From a bacterium (GTDB taxonomy: Bacteria > Pseudomonadota > Gammaproteobacteria > Burkholderiales > Burkholderiaceae_C): a DNA stretch of 64,000 nt. Each line of letters begins with the position of its first letter. The first letter of the stretch is position 1. Location of the stretch: positions 96,091 to 160,090 of the forward strand of contig JAVBXK010000026.1 in assembly GCA_030824555.1 (NCBI GenBank), written 5' to 3'. Of the stretch, positions 46,741 through 56,989 are shown piece after piece. The notes beneath the pieces were generated by a model. It did not search any database, was not told where the DNA came from, and saw only the letters and a program-made list of their open reading frames with translations. A program made the position numbers and the translations under genes.

Positions 46741-47919
46741 TCAGCGCAGCTTCAGTGTGGACAGGCCCACGAGGCACAACAACATCGTGATGATCCAGAA
46801 GCGGACCACCACCTGCGTTTCTGTCCAGCCACTTTTCTCGAAGTGGTGGTGCAGCGGTGCCATCTTCAGCACACGTCGGCCTTCGCCATACTTCTTCTTG
46901 GTGTACTTGAAGTAGCTGACCTGCAGCATCACTGACAGGGCCTCCACCACAAAAATGCCGCCCATGACCGCCAGCACGATTTCCTGGCGCACGATGATGG
47001 CCACTGTGCCCAGCGCGCCACCCAGTGCCAGCGCGCCCACATCGCCCATGAACACCTGGGCCGGGTGGGTGTTAAACCACAGAAATGCCAACCCCGCGCC
47101 GGCCATGGCCGCACAGAAAATGAGCAACTCACCCGCACCGGGGATGTAGGGGATGAGCAGGTACTTGGCAAACACGGCATTGCCCGTCACGTAGGCAAAC
47201 ACACCCAAGGTCCCGCCCACCAACACCACGGGCATGATGGCCAGGCCGTCCAGCCCGTCCGTCAGGTTGACCGCGTTGCTGGACCCGACGATGACCAGGT
47301 AGGTGAGGATGACGAAGCCGAACATGCCCAGCGGGTAGGCCACTTCCTTGAAAAAGGGCACCCACAGGCCGGCGGTGGGCGGCAGTTCAACCTGGAAACC
47401 GGAAGTGATCCAACTGAGAAACAACTCGAACACCCTCAGGTTGGAGCTTTCTGACACAGCAAATGCCAGGTACAGCGCAGCCACCAGCCCAACCAGCGAT
47501 TGCCAGATGTATTTTTCGCGCGAGCGCATGCCTTCGGGGTCTTTGTGCACCACCTTGCGCCAGTCGTCCACCCAGCCGATGGCCCCGAACCCCAGCGTGA
47601 CGATGAGCACAATCCAGACGAAGCGGTTGGACAGGTCGGCCCACAGCAAGGTCGACACGGCAATCGCGATCAGGATCAGCACCCCGCCCATGGTGGGTGT
47701 GCCGCTTTTGGCCAGGTGGCTTTCCATGCCGTAGCCACGGATGGGCTGTCCGATTTTCAGTGCGCGCAACCGGCGGATGACACCCGGACCGGCCACCAGG
47801 CCGATCAGCAACGCCGTGAGCGCCCCCATGACCGCACGGAACGTGAGGTACTGGAACACGCGGAAAAAACCGAACTCGGGCGAGATGCCCTGCAGCCATT
47901 GAGCCAGATTAAGCAGCAT
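46741..47919 (-). CDS. mraY: MraY, phospho-MurNAc-pentapeptide translocase
   Basis: 392 residues, ten membrane helices. It makes lipid I at the inner membrane. Signatures: [39 protein letters not shown] and [20 protein letters not shown]. Start 47919 is inside the last codons of murF (11-base overlap, ATGCTGCTTAA), giving tight coupling. Confidence 0.97.
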   Translation of the reverse strand: MLLNLAQWLQGISPEFGFFRVFQYLTFRAVMGALTALLIGLVAGPGVIRRLRALKIGQPIRGYGMESHLAKSGTPTMGGVLILIAIAVSTLLWADLSNRFVWIVLIVTLGFGAIGWVDDWRKVVHKDPEGMRSREKYIWQSLVGLVAALYLAFAVSESSNLRVFELFLSWITSGFQVELPPTAGLWVPFFKEVAYPLGMFGFVILTYLVIVGSSNAVNLTDGLDGLAIMPVVLVGGTLGVFAYVTGNAVFAKYLLIPYIPGAGELLIFCAAMAGAGLAFLWFNTHPAQVFMGDVGALALGGALGTVAIIVRQEIVLAVMGGIFVVEALSVMLQVSYFKYTKKKYGEGRRVLKMAPLHHHFEKSGWTETQVVVRFWIITMLLCLVGLSTLKLR

Positions 47920-49450
47920 GGCATCCTTCTCTGGATGGTGTGGTGTCTGTAGTGCCCCCAAACCTGTCGCTTCGCGCCAGGCCCCCCGAGGGGGATGAGA
48001 AAACTTGGGAACGGCCCGGCGTTTTCTCAGGAGCAGGTGTGGGCCACTGCGCTTGCAGCGCCTGAACCACCTGCTCCATCTTCATGAAACGCGAACCCTT
48101 GACCAGCACGCTGCCGCCTTGAGCGCTGGCGGCCAGCACCTGGGCAATCAGGTCGGCCATGGCTGCCACGTGGACGGGTGCTGGGCTGTGTGCCTTGGTG
48201 CCAGACGGCTCACCCACCAGCGCTCCGACCGCTTGCGCCATGTGCGAACCGGTGCACCACACGCGGTCGATGCCCCGTGCGGCCGCGTGGTGCAGCACTT
48301 CCAGGTGGAAGGCCAGCGCCTGGTTGCCCACCTCGCCCATGTCGCCCAGCACCAGCAGGCGCGGGGCGGGCAGTGCCGCCAGCACGTCGATGGCCGCGCG
48401 GACGGAGTCAGGGTTGGCGTTGTAGGTGTCGTCGACCACGGTCAGCGCGCCAGCGGGTGTGTGCAACCCCAGCGCACGCGAGCGGCCCTTGACCGGCTCG
48501 AACGCAGACAGCCCCTGGGCCACGGTAGCCAGCGGCACACCGGCAGCCAACGCACAGGCACAAGCGGCCAGCGCATTGCGCACGTTGTGCCTGCCGGCCA
48601 CTTGCAACGTCAATGGAGTCTGACCTTCGGGTGTGCGCAAGGCCATGTGCCAGGCCAGATCGGCCCAATGGGCTTCGCAAGTGATGTCAGCGGCCGCATC
48701 GTTGTCGCTGAACGTGATGCAGCGGCGTTGACCGGCCAGTTGGCGCCACACGTGGGTATAGGCGTCGTCACTGGGGAACACGGCCACACCGTCGGCGGGC
48801 AAGGCACGCAGCACCTGGCCGTTTTCAATGGCCACCGCTTCGACCGTGCCCATGAATTCCTGGTGCTCGCGCTGGGCGTTGTTGACCAGCGCCACCGTGG
48901 GCTGCGCCATGGCGGCCAGCACGTCGATTTCGCCGGGGTGGTTCATGCCCAGTTCCACCACAGCCAGGCGGTGGTGGCTTCGCAGGCGCAACAGGGTCTG
49001 GGGCACGCCCAGGTCGTTGTTCAGGTTGCCTTGGGTGGCCAGGGCATCGTCACCCGTGCCACCCACTGCCGCACGCAGGATGCTGGCCACCATCTGGGTG
49101 ACCGTGGTTTTGCCGTTGCTGCCCGTCACGGCAACCAGCGGCAAGTTGAAACGCTTGCGCCACAGCGTGGCCAACTCACCCAGGGCCAGGCGGGTGTCGG
49201 GCACGTGCACGCCAGGCAGATTGGCGCTGTCCAGCCCCTGCTGGGCCACAGCAGCCACCGCACCGGTGGTGGCCGCTTGCGGCAGGAAATCGTGGGCATC
49301 GAACGTGTCGCCCTTCAATGCCACGAACAGGTCGCCCGGCTGGAGCGAACGGGTGTCGGTGTGCACACGGTTCACGCGCTCGGGCAAGGTGCCCACCACC
49401 TGGGCACCCGACAGTTGTGGCAGCAACGCCAGCAGGGCTGAGGCGCTCAT
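47909..49450 (-). CDS. murF: UDP-MurNAc-tripeptide--D-alanyl-D-alanine ligase
   Basis: 513 residues. Adds D-Ala-D-Ala to the UDP-tripeptide. ATP loop [27 protein letters not shown] and LGDMGEVG motifs are intact. The last 45 or so residues beyond [12 protein letters not shown] are Ser/Gly/Thr-rich and encoded by a GC-rich repeat, beyond the usual MurF end. It overlaps murE by four bases and mraY by eleven. Confidence 0.95.
   Translation of the reverse strand: MSASALLALLPQLSGAQVVGTLPERVNRVHTDTRSLQPGDLFVALKGDTFDAHDFLPQAATTGAVAAVAQQGLDSANLPGVHVPDTRLALGELATLWRKRFNLPLVAVTGSNGKTTVTQMVASILRAAVGGTGDDALATQGNLNNDLGVPQTLLRLRSHHRLAVVELGMNHPGEIDVLAAMAQPTVALVNNAQREHQEFMGTVEAVAIENGQVLRALPADGVAVFPSDDAYTHVWRQLAGQRRCITFSDNDAAADITCEAHWADLAWHMALRTPEGQTPLTLQVAGRHNVRNALAACACALAAGVPLATVAQGLSAFEPVKGRSRALGLHTPAGALTVVDDTYNANPDSVRAAIDVLAALPAPRLLVLGDMGEVGNQALAFHLEVLHHAAARGIDRVWCTGSHMAQAVGALVGEPSGTKAHSPAPVHVAAMADLIAQVLAASAQGGSVLVKGSRFMKMEQVVQALQAQWPTPAPEKTPGRSQVFSSPSGGLARSDRFGGTTDTTPSREGCHAA
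47951..48028. repeat. GC-rich structured repeat, copy 2 (murF 3' end)
   Basis: AGTGCCCCCA, a central GGCCCCCCGAGGGGG, then stem GAGAAAAC (47997-48004), loop TTGGGAACGGCCCGGC and stem GTTTTCTC (48021-48028). The loop is nearly the same as in copy 1, while the stem is different but still complementary. Encodes the C-terminal tail of MurF. Confidence 0.75.
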
Positions 49451-51075
49451 GCCGTTGTCTCCATCAAACGGTTGCGCAACGCCGCCAGGGCGTGGGCATG
49501 GTCGGAAAAAGGGTGTTTGACACCGCGCACGTCCTGCATGGTTTCGTGTCCTTTGCCGGCAATCAGCACCACATCGTGCGGCTGCGCCGCTGAAAGGGTT
49601 TGCGCAATGGCCCGGGCGCGGTCGGGTTCCACTCGCGCACCAGCAGGGTTTGTCAGGCCTGCGGCCATTTGGTCCAGTATGGCTTGCGGGTCTTCGCTGC
49701 GGGGGTTGTCACTGGTCAGGCAAACGTGGGTTGCCCCAGCTTCAGCGCTGGCAGCCATCAGCGGGCGTTTGGTGGCATCGCGGTCGCCACCGCAACCCAC
49801 CACGCAATGCAGCACACCCCCACGCAGGCTGACGACCGGACGCAGTGCAGCCAGCGCTTTGTCCAGCGCATCGGGGGTGTGGGCGTAGTCCACCAGCACC
49901 AGTGGCAGGTGAGCAGCACCGGGCAGCGCGGCCAAGGCGGCATCGCCATTCACCGGTGCCATGCGGCCGGGCACGGGGGTCAGGGTCGCACACGCCTGTA
50001 CCGCGTCAGTCAGCTGCACACCCAGTGCGCGCATGGCCGCCAGCACACCCAGCAGGTTGGCGGCGTTGTAGTCACCCACAAACGGCACCGCCAGCTCTGC
50101 CGACGCGGTGTCCGCACCCAGTTGCTCCAGAACCGTGAAGCGCATGCCTGCTGGCGTGGGCTGCAGACCGGTGGCCGTCAGGCGGGCGCCACTGCGTGCA
50201 TCGAGGCTGGTGGTCCAGACATCCATGCCAGTGGAGGTGGCTTGAGATGTGAGTTCGGCAGCCAGTTCGGCCCCGTGCACGTCATCGACATGGATGACGG
50301 CTGCGCGCAGACGGGGGGATTCGAACAGGGTGCGTTTGGCCTGCCAGTAGGCCGTCATGTTGCCGTGGTAATCGAGGTGGTCTTGCGTGAAATTGGTGAA
50401 CACGGCCACGGCCAGCTCGGTACCCGTCAGGCGGTGTTCGGCGATGCCTATCGACGATGCCTCGACCGCGCATGCCCACACACCTTGGTCGGCCCAGCGG
50501 CGCAAAGTGGCCTGGCACAGCACCGGATCAGGCGTGGTAAGGCCGGTGGCCACCAGACCGGCCAACACCTGAGCACCCGTGCCGGGTACGCCCACGCCCA
50601 GGGTGCCCATCACGCCACAAGGTTTGTGCAGTGCGGCCAATGCCTGCGCCAACCACCAGGTGGTGGAGGTTTTGCCATTGGTGCCGGTCACGGCCACCAC
50701 GTTCAGATCGCGACTGGGGTGCCCGTAGAACGCTGCGGCCATGTTGCCGGTCACAGCTTTCAATTGCGGCAAGCTGGCCACGGCGTGAGCGGGGACTTGG
50801 GCAGTCGACAGCACTTCGCCAGCCCACAGCCCGTTGTCCAGCGCGGCTGGGAGTCCATCGGCCTCGACCACACACGCCACGGCACCGGCCTGCAAGGCGG
50901 TCGGCACGTACTGGCGACCATCCGTGGCAAAACCCGGCCACGCCACGAAGGCATCACCGGGCTGGACCTTGCGGCTGTCGCACTGGAGGTGGCGCACACC
51001 TTGCTGACGCAGCCAGGCCACGGCAGCGGCCGCATTGGCCAACGCACGCACACCTACGTGGGTGAAGGTGGTCAT
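49447..51075 (-). CDS. murE: UDP-MurNAc-tripeptide synthetase (meso-DAP adding)
   Basis: 542 residues. Adds meso-diaminopimelate. ATP loop GTNGKTSTTWWLA; DNPR (LTSDNPRSEDP) marks DAP rather than lysine specificity. CDSRKVQPGDAFVA is the N-terminal UDP-MurNAc motif and VDYAHTPDALDKAL the C-terminal one. Start overlaps the ftsI stop by one base (TGATG), the stop overlaps murF by four. Confidence 0.97.
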   Translation of the reverse strand: MTTFTHVGVRALANAAAAVAWLRQQGVRHLQCDSRKVQPGDAFVAWPGFATDGRQYVPTALQAGAVACVVEADGLPAALDNGLWAGEVLSTAQVPAHAVASLPQLKAVTGNMAAAFYGHPSRDLNVVAVTGTNGKTSTTWWLAQALAALHKPCGVMGTLGVGVPGTGAQVLAGLVATGLTTPDPVLCQATLRRWADQGVWACAVEASSIGIAEHRLTGTELAVAVFTNFTQDHLDYHGNMTAYWQAKRTLFESPRLRAAVIHVDDVHGAELAAELTSQATSTGMDVWTTSLDARSGARLTATGLQPTPAGMRFTVLEQLGADTASAELAVPFVGDYNAANLLGVLAAMRALGVQLTDAVQACATLTPVPGRMAPVNGDAALAALPGAAHLPLVLVDYAHTPDALDKALAALRPVVSLRGGVLHCVVGCGGDRDATKRPLMAASAEAGATHVCLTSDNPRSEDPQAILDQMAAGLTNPAGARVEPDRARAIAQTLSAAQPHDVVLIAGKGHETMQDVRGVKHPFSDHAHALAALRNRLMETTA

Positions 51076-52808
51076 CAGAAAGACTCCTCCACAGGTTGCA
51101 TCACGATCTGCGGCTTGACGCTCATGTCGGGCTGCACACCCATGATGCGCAGCGTCTGTTGCACCGTTTCGCTGAACACCGGCGCGGCCACCAGACCGCC
51201 GTAATACTGGCCGTTGCTCGGTTCATCGACCATCACGCCCACCACGATGCGCGGTTTGTCGATGGGGGCCATGCCCGTGAACCACGAGCGGTATTTGTTG
51301 CTGGCATACCCTTTGCCCACCTGCTTGTGCGCGGTACCCGACTTGCCACCGACCGAGTAACCCACCGTTTGAGCCTTCTGGCCGGTGCCGCCTGGGCCTG
51401 CGGCCATTTCAAGCATCTTGCGTATGGCCGCCGCCGTCTGGGCCGAGAACACGCGGTGGCCCACCACCGTTTCGCTGCTCTTGAGCATGGTCGCAGGCAC
51501 GATCTGACCGTCGTGTGCGAACGCGGTGTACGAGTGCACCATCTGGAACAGAGAAGCAGACAGACCGTAGCCATATGACATGGTGGCCTGCTCGATGGGC
51601 CGCCAGTTTTTCCATGCCCGAACGCGGCCGCCGACGGCACCCGGGAACTCGATTTGCGGTTTTTGGCCATAGCCCAGCGCGGTGTAGGTGTCCCACATTT
51701 CGCGGGGGCTCATCTTCTGTGCGATCTTCAAAGCACCGACGTTGCTCGACTTCTGGATCACGCCCTCCACCGTCAATGCGCCATAGGCGTGTGTGTCGCT
51801 GATGGTGAAACCACCCATCGAATACTTGCCCGAACCGGTGTCGATGACGGTCTGTGGCGTGATACGCCCTGCGTCCAGCGCCATGGCCACGGTGATGGGC
51901 TTCATGGTCGAGCCGGGCTCGAACGTGTCGGTGAGCGCGCGGTTGCGCAGCTGCTCGCCACTCAGGTTTTCTCGTTTGTTGGGGTTGTAGGTGGGGTAGT
52001 TGGCCAGTGCCAGTACCTCGCCCGTCTGCACGTCGATCACCACCACGCTGCCGGCCTTGGCCTTGTTGAATTCGACGGCTTCGCGCAGCTTCTGGTGCGC
52101 AAAAAACTGGATTTTGCTGTCGATGGACAGCTGCAGGTCGGGCCCGTCCACAGGCGGGATGGCATCGCGCACGTCTTCGATGACGCGCCCCAGCCGGTCC
52201 TTGATGACGCGACGGGAACCGGGTGTGCCCGAGAGCTTCTTGTTGAACGTCAACTCGACGCCTTCCTGCCCCACGTCTTCCACATTGGTGAAGCCCACGA
52301 TGTGCGCAGCCGCTTCGCCTTCTGGGTATTGGCGCTTGTAGTCTTTGCGAAGGTAAATGCCCTTCACGCCAAGGGCATCGACCTCCTTGGCAACAGATTC
52401 GTCCACCTGACGCTTCACCCACACAAAGGTCTTGTCTTCGTCAGACAGCTTCTTGCGCAACTCGGCCGGCTTGATGTCGAGCAGCCTGGCCACTTTATCC
52501 AGATTGGGGTGGTCTTTGTCCACGTCATCCGGGATGGCCCAGATGCTTTGCGCGGCCACGCTGGACGCCAGGATCACGCCATTGCGGTCAAGCACCCGGC
52601 CACGGTTGGCGGGCAATTCGAGCGTGCGGGCAAAACGCACTTCGCCCTGGCGCTGAAAGAAATCGTTGCCCACCACCTGGACGTAAGCGGCACGCCCACC
52701 CAAGCCCAGAAACGCCAGCCCCAAACAGGCGACGATGAACTTGCTGCGCCAGACCGGTGTCTTGCTGGCCAGCAACGGGCTGGCGTGGTAGGCAATGCTG
52801 CGGCTCAC
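51075..52808 (-). CDS. ftsI: FtsI (PBP3), septal peptidoglycan transpeptidase
   Basis: 577 residues, class B penicillin-binding protein. One membrane helix (about 24-40), a dimerisation/pedestal domain (70-220) and the transpeptidase with S300-TMK303 (EPGSTMKP), S354-SN356 (KSSNVG) and K489-SGT492 (GGKSGTAHK). It crosslinks septal wall with FtsW. Start overlaps ftsL by four bases. Confidence 0.97.
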   Translation of the reverse strand: MSRSIAYHASPLLASKTPVWRSKFIVACLGLAFLGLGGRAAYVQVVGNDFFQRQGEVRFARTLELPANRGRVLDRNGVILASSVAAQSIWAIPDDVDKDHPNLDKVARLLDIKPAELRKKLSDEDKTFVWVKRQVDESVAKEVDALGVKGIYLRKDYKRQYPEGEAAAHIVGFTNVEDVGQEGVELTFNKKLSGTPGSRRVIKDRLGRVIEDVRDAIPPVDGPDLQLSIDSKIQFFAHQKLREAVEFNKAKAGSVVVIDVQTGEVLALANYPTYNPNKRENLSGEQLRNRALTDTFEPGSTMKPITVAMALDAGRITPQTVIDTGSGKYSMGGFTISDTHAYGALTVEGVIQKSSNVGALKIAQKMSPREMWDTYTALGYGQKPQIEFPGAVGGRVRAWKNWRPIEQATMSYGYGLSASLFQMVHSYTAFAHDGQIVPATMLKSSETVVGHRVFSAQTAAAIRKMLEMAAGPGGTGQKAQTVGYSVGGKSGTAHKQVGKGYASNKYRSWFTGMAPIDKPRIVVGVMVDEPSNGQYYGGLVAAPVFSETVQQTLRIMGVQPDMSVKPQIVMQPVEESF

Positions 52809-53197
52809 CGGATCACCCCCGTTGCCGCAGATTGTTTCGCTCGGGGTGACTCACCCGCGCTGGCGGCCTGGTTGGCCACCGGGCGCGCACCCTCCACATG
52901 GTCCTGCGTGGCAGTGGCGACCGAAGGCACCGGCCCCGAATAGGTGGCATATTGCGTGATGGCCGGGTTGGCAGGCCTCATCTGCAACTGACGCGATGCG
53001 ATGAACTGCACCCGGGCCGACGTGGCCTGGGCCTGTTTCTGCACCTGCAAATGCTCGTGCTCGGCCTCCAGGCGCCGCACCTGCGCACGCGCCTTGTCAA
53101 TTTGTGTGTAGAGGCGACGCGACTCGTACTGCGTGTGCACCAGATAGAAGGCGCTGAGCACCACTGTCAGCAGCAACATGAGATTGAGTCGGACCAT
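52805..53197 (-). CDS. ftsL: Cell division protein FtsL
   Basis: 130 residues. A single N-terminal membrane helix (LMLLLTVVLSAFYLVHT, about 6-22) and a coiled-coil periplasmic stretch (LYTQIDKARAQVRRLEAEHE, about 29-48) typical of FtsL, which forms the FtsQLB complex. The C-terminal third is low-complexity Ala/Ser/Gln. It overlaps ftsI by four bases and follows rsmH by 12. Confidence 0.92.
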   Translation of the reverse strand: MVRLNLMLLLTVVLSAFYLVHTQYESRRLYTQIDKARAQVRRLEAEHEHLQVQKQAQATSARVQFIASRQLQMRPANPAITQYATYSGPVPSVATATQDHVEGARPVANQAASAGESPRAKQSAATGVIR

Positions 53198-53209
53198 GAT
53201 CGGGCGTCC

Positions 53210-54127
53210 TCAGGCCGGCACGTCCGTGCGCTCGGCCACACGCATCACGGCGCTGCGCGAGCGGGCGTTGGCCTTCACTTCGGCGTCCGACGGCATCACA
53301 CGCCCCAGCGAACGCAGCTTCAAAGCGGCAGGCGCAGCAAACGGCACACGACGGTCCACCACCTCGCGCGAGTGCCTGGCAATGAACTGCTTGACGATGC
53401 GATCTTCCAGTGAATGGAAGCTGATGACCACCAGGCGCCCGCCGGGACGCAACACGCGCAAAGACGCCTCTAGCGCCTGTTGCAGCTCTTCAAGCTCGGC
53501 GTTGATGAAAATCCGAAAAGCCTGAAATGTGCGCGTTGCAGGGTCCTTGCCCGGCTCGCGGGTTTTGACCGTGCCAGCCACGACTTCGGCCAGTTCAGCG
53601 GTGGTTCGAAAAGGGCCCCGTTCCTGTCGGCGACGATCAATCGCCTTTGCAATCTGTTGAGCAAACCGTTCTTCGCCGTATTCACGTATCACCTCCGTCA
53701 GGGTGGGGATGTCTGCCGTTTCCAGCCACTGGGCCACGCTCTGTCCCCGCGTAGGGTCCATGCGCATATCCAAGGGGCCGTCGTGGCGAAAAGAAAAACC
53801 GCGCTGCGGATCGTCGATCTGGGGCGAACTCACGCCCAGGTCCATCAGCAAGCCATCGGCACAACCAGCAGGCATGTCGACCAGATGGGCAAAACCCTCA
53901 TGGCGGATGGACACACGTGCGTCGCCAAGCGACTGCGCCTCGGCCACGGCCAGCGGGTCTTTGTCGAACACCGTGAGTTGCCCTTGTGCACCCAACCGGG
54001 ACAGCACAAGACGCGAATGACCACCCCGGCCAAACGTGGCATCGATGTAAGCACCCTCAGGTTGAACGGCCAGCGCATCGACTGCCTCGTTCAACAGGAC
54101 GGTGTGATGTGTCCACACGTCTTGCAT
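53210..54127 (-). CDS. rsmH: 16S rRNA (cytosine1402-N4)-methyltransferase
   Basis: 305 residues (formerly MraW). [15 protein letters not shown] and [16 protein letters not shown] are the N-terminal signature and SAM motif; [17 protein letters not shown] and [16 protein letters not shown] are also clear. Methylates C1402 with RsmI. It starts nine bases after mraZ. Confidence 0.97.
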   Translation of the reverse strand: MQDVWTHHTVLLNEAVDALAVQPEGAYIDATFGRGGHSRLVLSRLGAQGQLTVFDKDPLAVAEAQSLGDARVSIRHEGFAHLVDMPAGCADGLLMDLGVSSPQIDDPQRGFSFRHDGPLDMRMDPTRGQSVAQWLETADIPTLTEVIREYGEERFAQQIAKAIDRRRQERGPFRTTAELAEVVAGTVKTREPGKDPATRTFQAFRIFINAELEELQQALEASLRVLRPGGRLVVISFHSLEDRIVKQFIARHSREVVDRRVPFAAPAALKLRSLGRVMPSDAEVKANARSRSAVMRVAERTDVPA

Positions 54128-54136
54128 GGATTCCTT

Positions 54137-54565
54137 TTAAAAAGAGAAGTCCTTGAAAACGTCTGGCATGGCGGCCTTCATGGCCTCAGCCTCCTTGGCG
54201 GCGTAGGTGGTGGCATCCCAAAGCTCGAAATACCCCCCCATACCCAGCAGCACAGCATCCTTCTGGATACCCGCTGCCGCACGCAGCTCGGGCGACACCA
54301 GCACACGGCCAGTGCCATCCATTTCCACATCCATGGCATTGCCCAGAAAAATGCGTTTCCACCACTGAGCATCCATGGGCAGTGCAGCGATGCGGGCGCG
54401 GAATTTCTCCCACTCCGGGCGGGGAAACACCATCAGGCAGCCGTGCGGGTGCTTGGTGAGCGTGAGCTGGCTGTCGGCGGTGGCGCTCAGCACGTCACGG
54501 TGCCGGGTCGGCACTGAAAGCCGACCCTTCGCATCGAGACTGAGAGAGGACGCACCCTGAAACAC
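54137..54565 (-). CDS. mraZ: MraZ, transcriptional regulator of the dcw cluster
   Basis: 142 residues with two SpoVT/AbrB-like MraZ halves; the DNA-contact motif [14 protein letters not shown] is near the N-terminus and [17 protein letters not shown] in the second half. The start is taken as GTG at 54565, giving the family N-terminus [10 protein letters not shown]; an upstream TTG (54574) is possible. It is the first gene of dcw, with its own putative binding repeats just upstream. Confidence 0.93.
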   Translation of the reverse strand: MFQGASSLSLDAKGRLSVPTRHRDVLSATADSQLTLTKHPHGCLMVFPRPEWEKFRARIAALPMDAQWWKRIFLGNAMDVEMDGTGRVLVSPELRAAAGIQKDAVLLGMGGYFELWDATTYAAKEAEAMKAAMPDVFKDFSF

Positions 54566-54971
54566 AGCTATCAACCCCGTTCAAACACTTTTCACCACTT
54601 AATTGCACTTTTTCCCACTGTATCAGGAAAAGCAATGTCAGCCACAGGGTTGTGGAAAAAAATTTCAATCAAATCAATGACTTAGAAACGATTTCTGTGA
54701 GATTTCGGAAAAGAAAATCGTTCTAAATGAAGCACTTACACGATGCTGTGAAAGTGAATCATCAGAGCAAGGTCGGCCTCGCAAGCTCGGTGGGACAAGA
54801 CGCGCGGCGCGCAAGCTCACGAGATACCGCCGGGCCGCTCCCAGGTTTCTTTCAGCCAGGGGCCAGCGCTGCAACGCAGGCAGGGCAACCGTCCGCGCAT
54901 GGCCAACAAGTGGCACTGAGCACAGACAAGTCCTGCAAGGAACGCGCTTGCTGCGCGCGCTGCACAGAGAA
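54566..54971. other. Intergenic region between hslU and mraZ (406 bp)
   Basis: Besides the MraZ repeats it has two hairpins: CCACA-GGGT-TGTGG (54642-54655) and AACGATTT (54687-54694) with AAATCGTT (54715-54722). The left part is AT-rich and probably holds the dcw promoter, though no clean -35/-10 pair was found. The right part (about 54730-54971) is GC-rich; no convincing gene, tRNA or RNase P RNA was recognised in it. Confidence 0.6.
54584..54617 (-). promoter_or_regulatory. Putative MraZ-binding repeats
   Basis: On the minus strand TGGG (54617-54614), TGCA (54607-54604), TGGT (54597-54594) and TGTT (54587-54584) recur every ten bases, 19-52 bases before the mraZ start. This matches the TGGG-type, ten-base spaced MraZ boxes described in other bacteria, with degenerate units. 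Confidence 0.65.
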
Positions 54972-56315
54972 TCAGAGGATGTAGCGAGACAGGTCTTCGT
55001 CTTGGGCGAGTTCGCCCAGGCGCTGGTCCACATATGCCGCATCGACCGTCACGGTTTGCCCGGCCAGGCTGGCGGCATCGAAGCTCACGTCGTCCAGCAG
55101 GCGCTCCATCACGGTGGAGAGCCGCCGGGCACCGATGTTTTCGGTGCGCTCGTTCACATCGAAGGCCAGCTGGGCCAGGCGCGTGATGCCTTCGGGCTGG
55201 AACTCGACCGTCACACCTTCGGTGGCCAGCAGTGCCTGGTATTGCCGCACCAGGCTGGCATGCGTTTGCGTCAGGATGGCTTCAAAATCAGCCACAGACA
55301 GCGATTGCAATTCCACCCGTATGGGGAAGCGCCCTTGCAACTCAGGAATCAGGTCGCTGGGCTTGGACAGGTGAAACGCCCCGCTGGCAATGAACAGGAT
55401 GTGGTCGGTTTTCACCATGCCGTGTTTGGTGGACACGGTGGTGCCCTCCACCAGCGGCAGCAGATCGCGTTGCACCCCCTGGCGCGACACCTCGGCACCG
55501 GTGGCATCGCTGCGCGAGGTGACCTTGTCGATCTCGTCAATGAACACGATGCCGTTCTGCTCGGCATTGCGCAGCGCCTGTTGTTTGATGTCGTCGTCGT
55601 TCACCAGCTTGGCTGCCTCTTCGTCGACCAGCAGCTTCAGCGCCTCGGCAATTTTCAGGCGGCGCGTCTTGCGACGGCCCTGACCCAGTTGCGTGAACAT
55701 GCCTTTGAGCTGCTCGGCCATGTCCTCCATGCCAGCAGGCCCCATGATTTCGAGCTGTGGGCGGGCCTCGGCCACGTCCAGCTCGATTTCACGGTCGTTC
55801 AGGCTGCCTTCACGCAACTTCTTGCGAAACACCTGGCGTGCGGTGCTGTCGGGCACAGGCTCGACAGACGTTGTGGCTGCAAAACCCAGGTCTTGCCGGG
55901 GTGGCGGCACCAGCACATCGAGGATGCGGTCTTCGGCCGCATCGGCAGCCTTGGCGCGCATGGTGGCCACGGCGGCTTCGCGTGCTTGCTTGATGGCCAT
56001 ATCGACCAGGTCACGGATGATGGCATCCACGTCTTTGCCCACGTAGCCCACTTCCGTGAACTTGGTGGCCTCGACCTTGATGAACGGGGCATCGGCCAGA
56101 CGGGCCAGGCGACGGGCAATTTCGGTTTTACCCACGCCCGTGGGCCCGATCATGAGGATGTTTTTGGGTGTGATTTCGTGCCGCAACGACTCGTCCACCT
56201 GCTGCCTGCGCCAGCGGTTGCGCAACGCAATGGCCACCGCGCGCTTGGCGGCGGGCTGGCCGATGATGTGCTTGTCGAGTTCGGAGACGATGTCCTGGGG
56301 GGTGAGATGACTCAT
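54972..56315 (-). CDS. hslU: ATP-dependent protease ATPase subunit HslU (ClpY)
   Basis: 447 residues. AAA+ unfoldase of the HslUV protease. Walker A GPTGVGKT at 57-64, Walker [12 protein letters not shown], the I-domain in the middle, and the C-terminal LARYIL-like DLSRYIL that docks into HslV. It follows hslV after 43 bases containing an AT-rich repeat. Confidence 0.97.
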   Translation of the reverse strand: MSHLTPQDIVSELDKHIIGQPAAKRAVAIALRNRWRRQQVDESLRHEITPKNILMIGPTGVGKTEIARRLARLADAPFIKVEATKFTEVGYVGKDVDAIIRDLVDMAIKQAREAAVATMRAKAADAAEDRILDVLVPPPRQDLGFAATTSVEPVPDSTARQVFRKKLREGSLNDREIELDVAEARPQLEIMGPAGMEDMAEQLKGMFTQLGQGRRKTRRLKIAEALKLLVDEEAAKLVNDDDIKQQALRNAEQNGIVFIDEIDKVTSRSDATGAEVSRQGVQRDLLPLVEGTTVSTKHGMVKTDHILFIASGAFHLSKPSDLIPELQGRFPIRVELQSLSVADFEAILTQTHASLVRQYQALLATEGVTVEFQPEGITRLAQLAFDVNERTENIGARRLSTVMERLLDDVSFDAASLAGQTVTVDAAYVDQRLGELAQDEDLSRYIL

Positions 56316-56367
56316 ATATAAAAATGGCCTTCATCGCTTATACAGCAATAGAAGAATGCTACAAAAT
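56316..56367 (-). repeat. AT-rich dispersed repeat, copy 8 (hslV-hslU gap)
   Basis: On the minus strand TTTTGTAGCATTC, a spacer, TATAAGCGATGAAGGCC, then ATTTTTATA. It fills the 43-base gap and supplies the last codons and stop of hslV. Confidence 0.6.
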
Positions 56368-56904
56368 CTCCACGGTGTGGTTCAGATTGGTGTAAATGCA
56401 CAGTTCACCCGCAATGGTCAGGCTTTTGCGCACAACCTGCTCTGCACTCAGATCGGTGTGGTCGATCAGTGCCTTGGCCGCTGCCTGGGCATACGGCCCG
56501 CCGGAACCGATGGCCACGATGCCGTGCTCGGGCTCCAGCACATCGCCGTTGCCGGTGATGATCAGGCTGGCCGTTTTGTCGGCAACGGCCAACATGGCTT
56601 CCAGGCGGCGCAGCACGCGGTCGGTGCGCCAGTCGCGCGTCAGCTCGATGGCCGAACGCACCAGGTGGCCCTGGTGTTTCTCCAGCTTGGCTTCGAACCG
56701 CTCAAACAAGGTGAACGCATCGGCCGTGGCCCCGGCAAACCCGGCCAACACCTGGTTCTTGTACAGCTTGCGCACTTTGCGCGCCGTGCCTTTGACCACG
56801 ATGTTGCCCAGGGTCACCTGACCATCGCCACCGATGGCAACCTGAACACCGTCAGGCGTTTGCCGCCTGACACACACAATGGTCGTACCGTGAAAAGATT
56901 CCAT
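56359..56904 (-). CDS. hslV: ATP-dependent protease peptidase subunit HslV
   Basis: 181 residues. Threonine protease; the mature N-terminal Thr is T7 in [13 protein letters not shown] after loss of a short propeptide. [15 protein letters not shown] is the second landmark. Start 56904 (MESFHG) fits relatives better than the ATG at 56916. The last codons overlap an AT-rich repeat. Confidence 0.95.
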   Translation of the reverse strand: MESFHGTTIVCVRRQTPDGVQVAIGGDGQVTLGNIVVKGTARKVRKLYKNQVLAGFAGATADAFTLFERFEAKLEKHQGHLVRSAIELTRDWRTDRVLRRLEAMLAVADKTASLIITGNGDVLEPEHGIVAIGSGGPYAQAAAKALIDHTDLSAEQVVRKSLTIAGELCIYTNLNHTVEIL

Positions 56905-56989
56905 GAAATGGGGCATGCCGCGAAGGCATCAAGTGAAACAGTCAGAAAAAATCAAACGGCGTAAGTGGCCATATGCGGCCACCGTGCCA

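Noticed and set aside
54651..54659. DnaA-box-like TTTTCCACA
   Set aside because: Single site with one mismatch, no cluster of boxes or origin genes near.
54730..54971. RNase P RNA gene between hslU and mraZ
   Set aside because: The gene is sometimes near mraZ in betaproteobacteria, but none of the conserved rnpB motifs was found on either strand.
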